From the NCBI RefSeq assembly GCF_003369575.1, contig NZ_PIOC01000017.1:1-64000 (forward strand): a stretch of DNA of 64,000 nucleotides. Reading direction: 5' to 3'. The translations under genes and the position numbers were made by a program. The first letter of the stretch is position 1. Each line of letters begins with the position of its first letter. The notes under the pieces are model-generated. The model saw only the letters and a list, made by a program, of their open reading frames with translations. It was not told where the DNA came from and did not search any database. Positions 54,172-63,364 of the stretch are shown here, piece by piece. Source of the stretch: Oceanobacillus arenosus (GTDB taxonomy: Bacteria; Bacillota; Bacilli; Bacillales; Amphibacillaceae).

Positions 54172-55287
54172 TTGACAATTTCAATCAAACAATTAAAGCT
54201 TAGAAAACTAATAATGAATTTAAAGCACCCTTTTACAACGAGTTTCGGTACGATACAGGAGAAGGAATTCTTTATTACGGAAGCTATCGATGTAGATGGA
54301 AACCATGGCTTCGGTGAATCGGTTGCTTTTTCGTCACCATGGTATACAGAAGAAACAGTTGCAACGAATCAGCATGTGATGGAGGATTTCTTAATTCCAA
54401 TATTACAGACAAACAAGATGAATCATCCCGATGAAGTATCGAAGCTATTTAAACCGATAAAGGGAAATAATATGGCAAAAGCGGCACTTGAAGGGGCAGT
54501 CTGGGACCTTTATGCAAAACAGAAAGGTATTTCCCTAGCAGAAGCACTTGGTGGGGATAAAAAACAAATTGATGTTGGTATTAGCATTGGTATTCAATCT
54601 TCTGTTGAAGCATTAATCGAAGTTATCTCCCAAAGTGTGGAAGCAGGCTATAAACGGATTAAACTAAAAATAAAGCCAGGCTGGGATCTTGAGGTTTTGC
54701 AAGAAGTACGTTCACATTTTCCAGATACATTAATCATGGCGGATGCTAATTCTGCTTATACACGAGAAGATATTGACCACCTGAAAAAACTAGATGAATT
54801 ACATTTAATGATGATTGAGCAGCCATTAGCGCATGATGATATTGTTGACCACGCGAAGCTGCAAGCTGTAATCCATACACCGATTTGCTTAGATGAAAGC
54901 ATTCATTCGCTTGAAGATACGAGAAAGGCTTTCGAATTAGGTAGCTGTAAAATTATTAATATAAAAATTGGCCGAGTCGGTGGACTAACAGAGGCAAAGA
55001 AAATTCATGATTTCTGCTTGGAACACGATATCCCTGTTTGGTGTGGCGGCATGCTGGAATCAGGAATTGGTCGTGCGCATAATATTGCACTTACGACATT
55101 GCCGCAATTTATTTTACCTGGTGATACTGCAGGTTCAGCGAATTATTGGGAAAAGGATATTATCCAACCAGAAGTAATCGCTGAGAATGGTGTAATCCAT
55201 GTTCCAGATAGTCCAGGGATTGGTTATGAGATAAATAAAGATGCACTGGATGAGTTTACAGAGTGGGTGAAGGTATTTAAATTTTAA
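54172..55287 (+). CDS. o-Succinylbenzoate synthase / N-succinylamino acid racemase (NSAR/OSBS)
   Basis: 371 residues, enolase superfamily. Catalytic Lys-x-Lys is in RIKLKIKPG, metal ligands in [14 protein letters not shown] and LDES, and the second Lys in NIKIGRVGG. Firmicute members often catalyse both menaquinone OSBS and N-succinylamino acid racemisation. No men genes are nearby, and the gene follows an acyltransferase and a deacylase, so NSAR is favoured. TTG start behind AGGAGGACGTTTCA. Confidence 0.9.
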   Translation: MTISIKQLKLRKLIMNLKHPFTTSFGTIQEKEFFITEAIDVDGNHGFGESVAFSSPWYTEETVATNQHVMEDFLIPILQTNKMNHPDEVSKLFKPIKGNNMAKAALEGAVWDLYAKQKGISLAEALGGDKKQIDVGISIGIQSSVEALIEVISQSVEAGYKRIKLKIKPGWDLEVLQEVRSHFPDTLIMADANSAYTREDIDHLKKLDELHLMMIEQPLAHDDIVDHAKLQAVIHTPICLDESIHSLEDTRKAFELGSCKIINIKIGRVGGLTEAKKIHDFCLEHDIPVWCGGMLESGIGRAHNIALTTLPQFILPGDTAGSANYWEKDIIQPEVIAENGVIHVPDSPGIGYEINKDALDEFTEWVKVFKF

Positions 55288-55289
55288 TA

Positions 55290-55330
55290 GAATAGATGGG
55301 GAAGAATAGTTCATTCCCATCTATTCTTTT
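55290..55330. terminator. Convergent terminator between NSAR operon and luxS
   Basis: Stem GAATAGATGGG/CCCATCTATTC with a T-run on the plus strand; the minus side is also followed by T-rich sequence. Confidence 0.82.
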
Positions 55331-55332
55331 TA

Positions 55333-55806
55333 TTAATGATTTTCGCCAAATACGTCTTTCCATTCATCCTTTTTAGCAAGCATTTCACGAGCGAGTTCTT
55401 GCGCACCTTCTAAACTGTGACTTGCCGCCCAGCCGCATTGAACTTCATTACAAGCGGGTACTTCAGTTGCTGCTAATACATCCTGTAATGTTTTCTCAAC
55501 TGTCTCTAATATTTCATCATAATTATCGTGATTAATCACAGTTAAATAGAAGCCTGTTTGGCAGCCCATCGGACTTAAATCTACAACACTATTATGATGG
55601 TTTCGGATTAATTCCGCCATTAGATGCTCAAGAGAATGAAGTGCGGGCATTTCCATATGTGCCTTGTTTGGCTGCTTAAATCGAAGGTCATATTTGTGAA
55701 TGACGTCACCATTTGCACCTTCTGTTACGCCTGCTAAGCGAATATATGGTGCTCTTACTTTTGTATGATCAAGGTTGAAACTCTCTACATTCATTTTTTT
55801 TACCAT
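55333..55806 (-). CDS. luxS: S-ribosylhomocysteine lyase
   Basis: 157 residues. Metal ligands HSLEH and the C-terminal His, and the catalytic Cys in VQCGWAASH, are all present. It cleaves S-ribosylhomocysteine to homocysteine and DPD, the autoinducer-2 precursor, in the activated methyl cycle. GGGGTGG seven bases before ATG. It lies close to the MetE-like gene that could use the homocysteine. Confidence 0.96.
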   Translation of the reverse strand: MVKKMNVESFNLDHTKVRAPYIRLAGVTEGANGDVIHKYDLRFKQPNKAHMEMPALHSLEHLMAELIRNHHNSVVDLSPMGCQTGFYLTVINHDNYDEILETVEKTLQDVLAATEVPACNEVQCGWAASHSLEGAQELAREMLAKKDEWKDVFGENH

Positions 55807-55943
55807 AAATATTCCACCCCTATAAGCTTATTTTTCTATTCAGTATAATAGTAACATATTTCGTTGTGACTGTGATGATGTGCTGATTAATGTTTGGAAG
55901 TCGCTTTCATTAATAATAATTAGCTAACTTTATAGTAATGTAC

Positions 55944-56222
55944 AAAGGGCTCTCGGACCAGCCGCTCCAGAAATACACTACGCGCATCTTAGGGGAGCTG
56001 GTGAGCCAACTTGCGCTAACGCGCTTCGTTGTCTCACCTAGGCTCTTCTTCCCGCAGAAGTCTCCGTGTATTTCTTCCGCTGAGATTGTGCGGTTATTAT
56101 TTTTGGCTTTTTTTAATAAGATGTGATGGTATTGCCTCTCTAAAGCTGTTGGTTGTAGCGGCAGTTAGAAAGCTCCTGTGAGAACAGATCGAGCCCTAAG
56201 TATGCGCGACTGTCAGAATCAA
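55944..56222. repeat. Dispersed hairpin-rich repeat, copy 3
   Basis: The first half (55944-56090) matches copy 1 closely: GGGCTCTCGGACC, CTCCAGAAATACACTACGC, GGGGAGCTGGTGAGCC, CACCTAGGCTCTTCTTCCCG. The second half matches the complement of copy 2 (GCGCGACTGTCAG, GATCGAGCCCTAAG, CCTCTCTAAAG). No coding potential beyond an accidental frame. Confidence 0.7.
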
Positions 56223-56282
56223 AAATAAACTTTGCGACTATTTCGTTCTCACTTTATCAAGTTGCTGAATAAGCAAAAGAAA

Positions 56283-56327
56283 GAGAAAACAGATTAAAGC
56301 TGATTTCCCATGGCTTCAATCTGTTCT
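56283..56327 (-). terminator. Terminator of the MetE-like gene
   Basis: On the minus strand GAGAACAGATTGAAGC pairs with GCTTTAATCTGTTTTCTC, followed by TTTCTTTT. Confidence 0.8.
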
Positions 56328-56342
56328 CATTAATGGATGGTA

Positions 56343-57443
56343 TTACCAAACTTCTTTTGCAAGGTCAACAATATATTTTAATTTATCCCATTGCTGTTCT
56401 TCTGTTAGTTTATTCCCATGATGGGTTGATGCAAATCCACATTGTGGGCTTAAGCATAATTGTTCATGTGGTACATATTTTGCTGCTTCTTTGATTCGTG
56501 CTTTAATTGCATCTTTATCTTCAAGCTCGCCATTTTTTGACGTAACGACACCGAGAACAACGCTAGGGCCACCGTTTGGCACATGCTCTAATGGTTTGAA
56601 ATCTCCTGAACGTTCGTCGTCATATTCCAAGAAGAATCCATCGACTTTTTCCTTTGCAAGTAATGTTGGTGCAATCAATTCATAGCTGCCTTCAAAAGCC
56701 CAGGTAGATTGATAGTTACCACGGCATAAATGAGTCGTTATAACTAAATCTTCTGGCTTGTCTTCTAGTACTCCATTAATTACACGTAATGCCAATTCAA
56801 TTAAATATTCGCGTGATAGGTTGCTGTCATTAAAAGGAATATCAGGTGCACTTAGTCCGGCGATATATACATCATCTAATTGCAAATAGCGACAACCAGC
56901 ATCATAAAAAGCTTTAATTGCATCACGATATGTTTGAATAACATCTTTTGCATATTCTTCTACATCTGGATAAATAGCTTCGTCGCGAATTCCTGCATTA
57001 AATAACTGATTTGGACTTGGAATTGTTTGTTTAGCTACTGCTCTATCGCCGACGATTTCTTTAAACTCAATGAAATCCTTAACGTGAGGATGATCCGGAT
57101 TGAATGAAATTTTCCCTATGTTGCGTACATCATACCTCTCTGTTTCTACATCGACAAATTTAAAGCCATGATCAGGCACATAACCCTCGACCCCATTCAG
57201 ATGTTCCAAGAAATCAGTATGCCAGAATCTTCTTCTAAACTCGCCATCCGTTACTAATTCCAAGCCAACTTCAATTTGTTTATCAACTATTCGTTTAATT
57301 TCTTTTGTTTCAACTTCCCGTAATGCTTCTGCCGAAATTTTCCCATCGTTAAAATCTGCTCTTGCTTGATGAATACTCTCTGGTCGTAGTAAACTTCCGA
57401 CGTGGTCTGCTCTAAAGGGTGCTTTTACTAATGTTTTTGTCAT
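56343..57443 (-). CDS. MetE C-terminal-like methionine synthase (YxjG/YxjH family)
   Basis: 366 residues, only the catalytic barrel of cobalamin-independent methionine synthase. Zinc-site motifs TTHLCRGN and SPQCGFAST hold the His/Cys ligands; FRADHVGSLLRP starts the domain. It likely methylates homocysteine, the methyl donor being folate or another compound. Preceded by a SAM-I riboswitch, as are yxjG and yxjH in B. subtilis. AGAAGGAATTAAC is the ribosome site and it overlaps the end of a 29-codon leader ORF. Confidence 0.93.
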   Translation of the reverse strand: MTKTLVKAPFRADHVGSLLRPESIHQARADFNDGKISAEALREVETKEIKRIVDKQIEVGLELVTDGEFRRRFWHTDFLEHLNGVEGYVPDHGFKFVDVETERYDVRNIGKISFNPDHPHVKDFIEFKEIVGDRAVAKQTIPSPNQLFNAGIRDEAIYPDVEEYAKDVIQTYRDAIKAFYDAGCRYLQLDDVYIAGLSAPDIPFNDSNLSREYLIELALRVINGVLEDKPEDLVITTHLCRGNYQSTWAFEGSYELIAPTLLAKEKVDGFFLEYDDERSGDFKPLEHVPNGGPSVVLGVVTSKNGELEDKDAIKARIKEAAKYVPHEQLCLSPQCGFASTHHGNKLTEEQQWDKLKYIVDLAKEVW

Positions 57444-57444
57444 G

Positions 57445-57534
57445 TTAATTCCTTCTTTCGTTTTTATTTGCAGATAATAAAGATTGAATTGCTTTTTGTA
57501 ATTCAGTTGCAGACTTTATCTCTGTTATTTTCAT
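57445..57534 (-). CDS. 29-codon leader ORF between SAM riboswitch and MetE-like gene
   Basis: Starts ATG (MKITEIKSATELQKAIQSLL) just after AAGGGGG and ends with TAA one base before the start of the MetE-like gene. The end of the frame carries the ribosome site for that gene, so translation of the two is coupled. The spacing of AAGGGGG to its ATG is tight (one base), which weakens the case. The peptide would be a lysine-rich amphipathic helix. It may be a leader that opens the downstream ribosome site, or simply the ancestral N-terminus. Confidence 0.45.
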   Translation of the reverse strand: MKITEIKSATELQKAIQSLLSANKNERRN

Positions 57535-57559
57535 ACCCCCTTAAAATAATTTTATGAAT

Positions 57560-57714
57560 AAAAAAACCTCTTCCATAAAGATAAGAAGAGGTTTAAACGC
57601 CGTGTCTAGTTTCTCTTCTTATCTTCAAGCATTACGCTTCTGGAATTGGCACAGTACTAAAACAGTCTGTTGCCGAGGTATCATTGGGCCAGTCCCTCCA
57701 CCTCTCTGGATAAG
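57560..57714 (-). promoter_or_regulatory. SAM-I riboswitch (S-box) upstream of the MetE-like gene
   Basis: Minus strand: CTTATCCAGAGAGGTGGAGG, ACTGGCCCAATGATACCTCG, GCAACAGAC, GTGCCAATTCCAGAAGC and GAAGATAAGAAGAG, then terminator ACCTCTTC/GGAAGAGGT plus TTTTTTT (57560-57594). Second copy in the window; it is closely similar to the one at 34,585. Confidence 0.97.
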
Positions 57715-57742
57715 AAAAATACATATTAAATTGTTATTTCAT

Positions 57743-57771
57743 AGATTACAATGGTTTACCGGTAATGTCAA
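57743..57771 (-). promoter_or_regulatory. Promoter of the MetE-like transcription unit
   Basis: Consensus TTGACA, 17 bp spacer and TAATCT on the minus strand, about 25 bases before the aptamer. Confidence 0.8.
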
Positions 57772-57955
57772 GGAAATAAAATTATTCTTCTGAAAATTAA
57801 GGGAGATTAGAAAGAAACCGCTAATGGAATGAAGATTTACATTAGGTCAATACTAAAGTAATGGATGTTACTCTGGCGTCTTGAGCAGAGAAATTTACTT
57901 ATTTTAATCAATTGGTTATACTAAAATCTCTTAATAAGCTATTGGAGGATTGAAA

Positions 57956-58780
57956 ATGAAGAATAAATTTATGTTAGGACTAATATTGTTGTCCCTAATG
58001 ATATTATTGGCTGCGTGTGGCTCTTCTAAGAATAACGAGGGTATCGATGCAGAAAAATCTACAGAGGGTGCAACAAATTTATATGATCAAGTTATGGACA
58101 AAGGGGTGCTCACTGTCGGGACAGAGGGTACATATGCACCATTTACCTTTCATAATGAGAAAGACGAATTGACTGGTTACGATGTTCAAGTAATTGAAGA
58201 AGTAGCAAAGCGAATGGGCGTTACAGTAGAGTTTGAAGAAACACAATGGGATTCATTGTTTGCAGGATTAAATTCAAATCGATTTGACTTAATCGCAAAT
58301 CAAGTTGGAATTAACGAAGATCGTCTCGCAAATTACGACTTTTCGATTCCATATACTTATTCGTCTGCAGTTGTTGTAGTTCCTAAGGATAATACGGATA
58401 TCACTTCTTTTGAAGATTTAGAAGGAAGAAGCTCAGCTCAATCGCTGACAAGTAACTATGGTAAGATTGCAGAAGAGAATGGTGCAAAACTTGTAGGTGT
58501 GGAAGGACTAGCACAGGCAATAGAATTGATTAAACAAGGACGTGCAGATGTTACCGTAAATGATAAGCTTGCAGTTTTGGATTATGAGAAACAAACTGGT
58601 GATAAAGAGATAAAAGTTGTTGCTGAGAGTGAAGATACTTCAGAAATGGCAATTGTCTTTAATAAAGGTAATGAGGAATTAGTTGATGCTATCAATAAGC
58701 AATTAGAAGCAGTGAAGGAAGATGGCACATTAGCTGCAATCTCTGAAGAATGGTTTGGTGAAGATGTCTCTACTAAATAG
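57956..58780 (+). CDS. tcyA: Cystine/amino acid ABC transporter binding lipoprotein
   Basis: About 274 residues. Lipobox LAAC (Cys at about 21), then the SBP_bac_3 domain: VLTVGTEGTYAPFTFHNEKDELTGYDV, RFDLIANQVGINEDR, DLEGRSSAQSLTSNYGK. The closest type is the L-cystine-binding TcyA/FliY. ATG 57956 has TTGGAGGA seven bases ahead. First gene of a three-gene importer divergent from the SAM-riboswitch unit. Substrate (cystine) is inferred. Confidence 0.87.
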   Translation: MKNKFMLGLILLSLMILLAACGSSKNNEGIDAEKSTEGATNLYDQVMDKGVLTVGTEGTYAPFTFHNEKDELTGYDVQVIEEVAKRMGVTVEFEETQWDSLFAGLNSNRFDLIANQVGINEDRLANYDFSIPYTYSSAVVVVPKDNTDITSFEDLEGRSSAQSLTSNYGKIAEENGAKLVGVEGLAQAIELIKQGRADVTVNDKLAVLDYEKQTGDKEIKVVAESEDTSEMAIVFNKGNEELVDAINKQLEAVKEDGTLAAISEEWFGEDVSTK

Positions 58781-59468
58781 CATGATATTTACAATCAGTG
58801 CAAACACGGGAGGCTGGGAGTTATTTGTTAACTCCCTTTTACCTATGATTACTGGAGCAATTCAATATACAATTCCACTTACGTTAATTACCTTTGTTCT
58901 AGGAATATTATTAGCATTATTAATAGCAATGATGCGTATTTCGAATTCTAAGGTATTACATGTACCAGCAGTTGTCTATGTATCTGCAATCCGTGGTACA
59001 CCACTTTTAGTGCAATTATTTATTATCTTTTACGGGTTACCGACAATCGGTTTGACAATAGATCCATTTCCAAGTGCGATTATTGCCTTTACACTAAATG
59101 TCGGCGCATATGCATCGGAAATCATTCGTGCTGCTATCTTATCGATACCAAAGGGACAATGGGAAGCAGCACAAACAATTGGTATGTCTAGGTCGACAGC
59201 GCTAAGAAGGATCATTTTACCCCAAGCAGTGAGGGTTTCAGTGCCACCATTATCGAATTCATTCATTAGTTTAGTAAAGGATACCTCGCTTGCATCGTTA
59301 ATATTAGTTGCAGAGCTATTCCGGAAGGCACAGGAGATTGCTGCCAGAACGTATGACTTTTTATTATTATATGTAGAAGCGGCAATTATTTATTGGGTAA
59401 TTTGTTTTATTCTATCCCTAGTACAAACCATAATTGAAAAGCGACTCGATCGGTACGTTGCTAAATAA
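58764..59468 (+). CDS. tcyB: Cystine/amino acid ABC transporter permease
   Basis: About 234 residues, five membrane helices. The EAA loop [22 protein letters not shown] is quoted here by its ends EAAQTIGMS and RRIILPQA; it identifies the polar amino acid permease group. The start overlaps the end of the lipoprotein gene; ATG 58764 or ATG 58782 are both possible. Confidence 0.88.
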   Translation: MSLLNSMIFTISANTGGWELFVNSLLPMITGAIQYTIPLTLITFVLGILLALLIAMMRISNSKVLHVPAVVYVSAIRGTPLLVQLFIIFYGLPTIGLTIDPFPSAIIAFTLNVGAYASEIIRAAILSIPKGQWEAAQTIGMSRSTALRRIILPQAVRVSVPPLSNSFISLVKDTSLASLILVAELFRKAQEIAARTYDFLLLYVEAAIIYWVICFILSLVQTIIEKRLDRYVAK

Positions 59469-59482
59469 GGAGGGAAATAGCG

Positions 59483-60232
59483 GTGTTTCTATCAATTAAG
59501 AGTTTAGCTAAATCATTCGGAGATAACCAGGTATTAAAGGATATTGATGTTAATATTGAAAAAGGAAAGGTCTTATCTATAATCGGTCCATCTGGTTCAG
59601 GAAAGACAACATTACTTCGTTGTTTGAATTCGCTAGAAGAGCCAGATAAAGGAATCTTTACGTTTAATGATGGACTGACACTTGATTTCGAAAAGAAAAT
59701 TAGCAAACAAGAAATATTAAAACTAAGGCAAAAATCTGGCATGGTATTTCAGTCATATAATCTTTTTCCACATAAGACGGCGTTTGAGAACGTGACAGAA
59801 GGGCCGCTTATTGTTCAGAAGCGTAAAAAAGCTGAAGTAAAGGAATTAGCGGAAGAACTATTAGAAAAAGTTGGACTGAAGGATAAAATGAACCTATATC
59901 CTCATCAGCTATCTGGTGGACAACAACAACGTGTTGGTATTGCAAGAGCACTAGCAATGGAACCGGAATTGATGTTGTTTGATGAACCTACATCTGCATT
60001 AGATCCGGAATTAATTGGCGAGGTATTGACTGTAATTAAAGGCCTTGCAAGAGATAATTGGACAATGGTTATCGTTACACATGAATTACAATTTGCTGGT
60101 GAAGTATCGGATGAAGTTCTATTTATGGATGGTGGTTATATCGTAGAACAAGGGAGCCCTCAACAAGTTCTTAAATCACCGAAAGAGGCACGTACACAGC
60201 AATTCCTACAACGGATATTGAATCCTGCATAA
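59483..60232 (+). CDS. tcyC: Cystine/amino acid ABC transporter ATPase
   Basis: 249 residues. Walker [11 protein letters not shown]-loop [20 protein letters not shown], signature LSGGQQQRV, Walker [18 protein letters not shown] start behind AGGAGGGAAATAGC. Third gene of the operon; terminator follows. Confidence 0.9.
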   Translation: MFLSIKSLAKSFGDNQVLKDIDVNIEKGKVLSIIGPSGSGKTTLLRCLNSLEEPDKGIFTFNDGLTLDFEKKISKQEILKLRQKSGMVFQSYNLFPHKTAFENVTEGPLIVQKRKKAEVKELAEELLEKVGLKDKMNLYPHQLSGGQQQRVGIARALAMEPELMLFDEPTSALDPELIGEVLTVIKGLARDNWTMVIVTHELQFAGEVSDEVLFMDGGYIVEQGSPQQVLKSPKEARTQQFLQRILNPA

Positions 60233-60245
60233 GTTATTATTTATT

Positions 60246-60278
60246 CAGTTCTTAGCGATAAGCGAGGACTGGTTTTTT
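60246..60278 (+). terminator. Terminator of the cystine-type operon
   Basis: Stem CAGTTCT...GC/GC...AGGACTG with loop GATAA and TTTTTT. Confidence 0.78.
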
Positions 60279-60455
60279 AATTTTAGTGGTACATTGTGAA
60301 TTTTGCTGTAGTATTCCTACTGCATAAGTGGAACTTCCTCCAACAAAAAAATTAAACAGAATTTAAATATGACCTCACTTTTATTTAACTTTCGGTAGTT
60401 AGAATGAAATTGAGGTTATTTGAATTTTATTATAAGAAATTTGGAGGTAATTATT

Positions 60456-61139
60456 ATGCAGAAGGAAAATATCAATAAAGTATCGGCAACTAAAAGAATG
60501 AATTTCTTTGAACGCTTTACAAAATCAGCTGTATGGCCTGCATACATTGGCTGTTTGTGTGCTTTTATGTATGCAGTTTTCGTTCGGTTTTATCATGCTG
60601 CTGGTGGAACAATTGGTATGCCATTTAAAATGAAAGATCCCGCAATGCTTAATATGGCAAGTTACATCGCAGGTCTCGTCATTATGTTTTGCGGATTTGC
60701 TTTGATTGCACTCATAAAACCTTGGAGCAGGACCATTCCACTTAAGGTGCCATTGATTGGGGGAAGAAAGATTCATCCACTTACTTTACTCGTTCCGACG
60801 CTCATTGGAACTGCCTTTTTGCTTACGCATGGAGTGAGTGGGATGATTACAAAAGTGCTCGTGTTAGCCGATGTCATTTCAATGGATTTCCCTGCGTTTG
60901 TGGAAGTAGATGTTGATCACCTTGCTTTATTGGACTTATTATTTTACGAACCGTGGTTTACTTTTATGGGTATTATGGCAGGTTTAACTGCCGCTCATTA
61001 TGCACAAGCCTCTGGCGTTCGACAATCTACATTTAGGTGGGGGACAGTCCTTTATTTGATTGTTGTCTTCCTCTTAACGATACTTGTTACATCGTCTATT
61101 ATTTTTGATTTTGCTGATGTAATCAGCTTTAAAATTTAA
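60456..61139 (+). CDS. DUF3995-like multi-TM membrane protein
   Basis: About 227 residues with five to six hydrophobic segments (about 25-45, 63-85, 105-125, 145-165, 172-190, 200-220). FVRFYHAAGGTIGMPF resembles the start of DUF3995 membrane proteins. Function unknown. ATG 60456 has TTGGAGGTAATTATT ahead. It precedes a two-component system by 90 bases, and a protein with a similar N-terminus (63365) follows it, so all four may form one stress or envelope unit. Confidence 0.72.
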   Translation: MQKENINKVSATKRMNFFERFTKSAVWPAYIGCLCAFMYAVFVRFYHAAGGTIGMPFKMKDPAMLNMASYIAGLVIMFCGFALIALIKPWSRTIPLKVPLIGGRKIHPLTLLVPTLIGTAFLLTHGVSGMITKVLVLADVISMDFPAFVEVDVDHLALLDLLFYEPWFTFMGIMAGLTAAHYAQASGVRQSTFRWGTVLYLIVVFLLTILVTSSIIFDFADVISFKI

Positions 61140-61231
61140 GAAGGAGTAATTTGCAGGTTTCCGGAATATCTCTTATAATATAATTAATTGAAAATTTACA
61201 AATTTACCAAAACCTCTGAAGGAGCCTGTTT

Positions 61232-61906
61232 ATGAAGCTAACGATTCTGCATATAGAGGATGACCAGGATATCGGTACATGGTTAAGCGGATTTCTAACA
61301 GATTGTGGATATGAAGTTATTTGGCTTACTTCTGGAAATGATGCTATGAAATATATGGAAAAAGCTGACCTTGTTATTTTAGATATTATGCTTCCAGGTC
61401 TAGATGGATATACGCTCGGTCAGCGTATGAAGCAGAAGTATCCGAATACACCGATTATGATGCTATCAGCAAGAACTTCAATGGAGGATAAGTTGCAGGG
61501 CCTCACTTTTGCTGATGATTATATGACAAAGCCGTATCATCCTGATGAGTTAGCTGCACGGATTCAAGTACTAGTAAGGCGATTAGGTGTTGTTTCCCCA
61601 GAAACTATCGAGATAAAGCATTTACGAATTGATCAGAAGGCAAATCGCATCGTCAATACAATTTCCAAGAAAGATATCATACTAACGGGGAAACAATTTC
61701 ATATATTTATGTATTTATTAGACAATTTGAATCAAATATTAACTAAAAAGCAAATTTACGAAGCAGTGTGGAAAGACACATACATAGAAGGGGATAAAAC
61801 ATTAATGGTTCACATTCGCCATTTACGTGAAAAGATTGAAATCGAAACAAGCCGGCCACAAATCATTGAAACAATTCGTGGTATTGGCTATAGGATGAAA
61901 TCATGA
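61232..61906 (+). CDS. OmpR/PhoB-family response regulator
   Basis: 224 residues. Receiver domain with Asp in VILDIMLPG (about 52) and Lys in YMTKPYHPDEL; winged-helix domain 125-222 ending TIRGIGYRM. In the receiver the usual GADDY reads FADDYM. AAGGAGCC precedes ATG. Overlaps the kinase gene (ATGA). Confidence 0.93.
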   Translation: MKLTILHIEDDQDIGTWLSGFLTDCGYEVIWLTSGNDAMKYMEKADLVILDIMLPGLDGYTLGQRMKQKYPNTPIMMLSARTSMEDKLQGLTFADDYMTKPYHPDELAARIQVLVRRLGVVSPETIEIKHLRIDQKANRIVNTISKKDIILTGKQFHIFMYLLDNLNQILTKKQIYEAVWKDTYIEGDKTLMVHIRHLREKIEIETSRPQIIETIRGIGYRMKS

Positions 61907-63264
61907 ATATTCTCCAATCTCTAATGGCTCGATATTTGCTGCTTATTCTATTTGCTCTCGTACTTATTCCTCTCATTCCAGCAGTTTACTATTCTTCAAA
62001 TATTCTATTTAATAATAAATTGTATGATACAGAGGAATTGGAAGGGCTATGGAAACGGTCAGCTGCTGCATTAGATGGCCAAGAAGCAGAGGTTATTGAT
62101 CATCGTCTTCAGTCTATAAAAAATAAGTATCCCGAAGCTGAGGTATTTTGGATAAATGGAAGTGGCGAGTCTAGATTTATAGAAGATCGGCCTACAAATA
62201 TTCCGAGAAATTGGACGTTTGCTGATTCGCTTGCGTTTATGGAAGAAAGGAAATTTTATGTGGATACGTTTTTACAAAATAGAGAACCTCAAGATATATA
62301 TACCACTTCAGCATTAATAGGAAATGATCCGATGCAAGGGATAATGGTATTCCAGATGGCTTTATCTAAAACAAATATTGGCAGTCTATCAATAGACTAT
62401 TTATTTATTGCATTCTTCCTGTTCGTAAGCGGATCTTTTCTTGTAATTTCTTGGTTCTTTTTCATTAACATACGTAAACGGCTTGTCAAGCTTGGGTTAG
62501 CGATGTCTCTCTCTGGCGATGAGGGGATTCCTGATGAGGTAGTGATCAAGAAGAAGGACGAGATTGGCAGGCTGGAAGATGCTTTTAACGAGATGATCAG
62601 CCAACTAAGAAGCAGTAAGAAGAGCGAGCAAAAGGAAGAAAATCTAAGAAAGCAGCTAATTGCAAATATGTCTCACGACTTACGGACACCTTTAACAGTC
62701 ATGAGACAGCATGTGTATTCCGCAAAGAATGCCCCATCATCCTCTAATGGAATAGAATCACTTCAAATTGTTGAAAACAAACTAGGGGATATGGACAAAA
62801 TGATCAATAATCTTCTTTCCTATACATTACTTTCAGCCGGTAAACATCCAATCGAAATGAAAGAAACGGATATTTTAGATGAGGTTCGCAAAGTTGTTGC
62901 GGAATGGTATCCAATATTTGAAGAACATAAGTTTGAAATAGATATTGATTTAGCCGAAATACCGCTAATATGGAAGGTAGACCCTATATGGTTCAAAAGT
63001 ATTTTGGATAACGTCACTCAAAATGTTATTCGGAATGCTCGCTCAGGACGATATATTGGAATAAAAACAATTGAACGCGATGGATCCAGCTTCATTGCCA
63101 TTAAGGACAATGGAGAAGGCTTTGAACATGAATCAGAGGATAAGGGTGCTGGAATAGGACTCTCCATCGTTTCGCTGATGATAAAGGAAATGAATCTAGA
63201 ATGGGATATTTCGACTTCATCAGCGGGAACCAGCATTTATATTGGCAGTAAGAAAGTAATCTAG
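61903..63264 (+). CDS. Sensor histidine kinase
   Basis: 453 residues. Membrane helices at about 10-30 and 165-188 flank an extracellular sensor domain of about 130 residues; HAMP-like linker 190-240; HisKA motif MSHDLRTPLTVMRQH with the phosphorylated His; ATPase boxes NVTQNVIRNA, IKDNGEGF and GAGIGLSI. Signal unknown. Partner of the adjacent regulator. Confidence 0.93.
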   Translation: MNILQSLMARYLLLILFALVLIPLIPAVYYSSNILFNNKLYDTEELEGLWKRSAAALDGQEAEVIDHRLQSIKNKYPEAEVFWINGSGESRFIEDRPTNIPRNWTFADSLAFMEERKFYVDTFLQNREPQDIYTTSALIGNDPMQGIMVFQMALSKTNIGSLSIDYLFIAFFLFVSGSFLVISWFFFINIRKRLVKLGLAMSLSGDEGIPDEVVIKKKDEIGRLEDAFNEMISQLRSSKKSEQKEENLRKQLIANMSHDLRTPLTVMRQHVYSAKNAPSSSNGIESLQIVENKLGDMDKMINNLLSYTLLSAGKHPIEMKETDILDEVRKVVAEWYPIFEEHKFEIDIDLAEIPLIWKVDPIWFKSILDNVTQNVIRNARSGRYIGIKTIERDGSSFIAIKDNGEGFEHESEDKGAGIGLSIVSLMIKEMNLEWDISTSSAGTSIYIGSKKVI

Positions 63265-63364
63265 ATGTGAAAACTTAAATAAATCTTTAACTTGAGGTCA
63301 CCTTAATGAACACTTTTGCAGTGTATCCTTTTTATTAATAACATATAGAAAGGATTGTGTTCAA

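Noticed and set aside
54172-55287. Menaquinone-pathway menC
   Set aside because: No other men genes are nearby and the operon partners fit N-acylamino acid metabolism better; the gene symbol was therefore left blank.
55938-56126. 62-codon frame
   Set aside because: Falls in the dispersed repeat; the same repeat at 20.4 kb does not keep the frame open.
57554-57793. 79-codon plus-strand frame
   Set aside because: It is the antisense of the second SAM-I riboswitch and its promoter.
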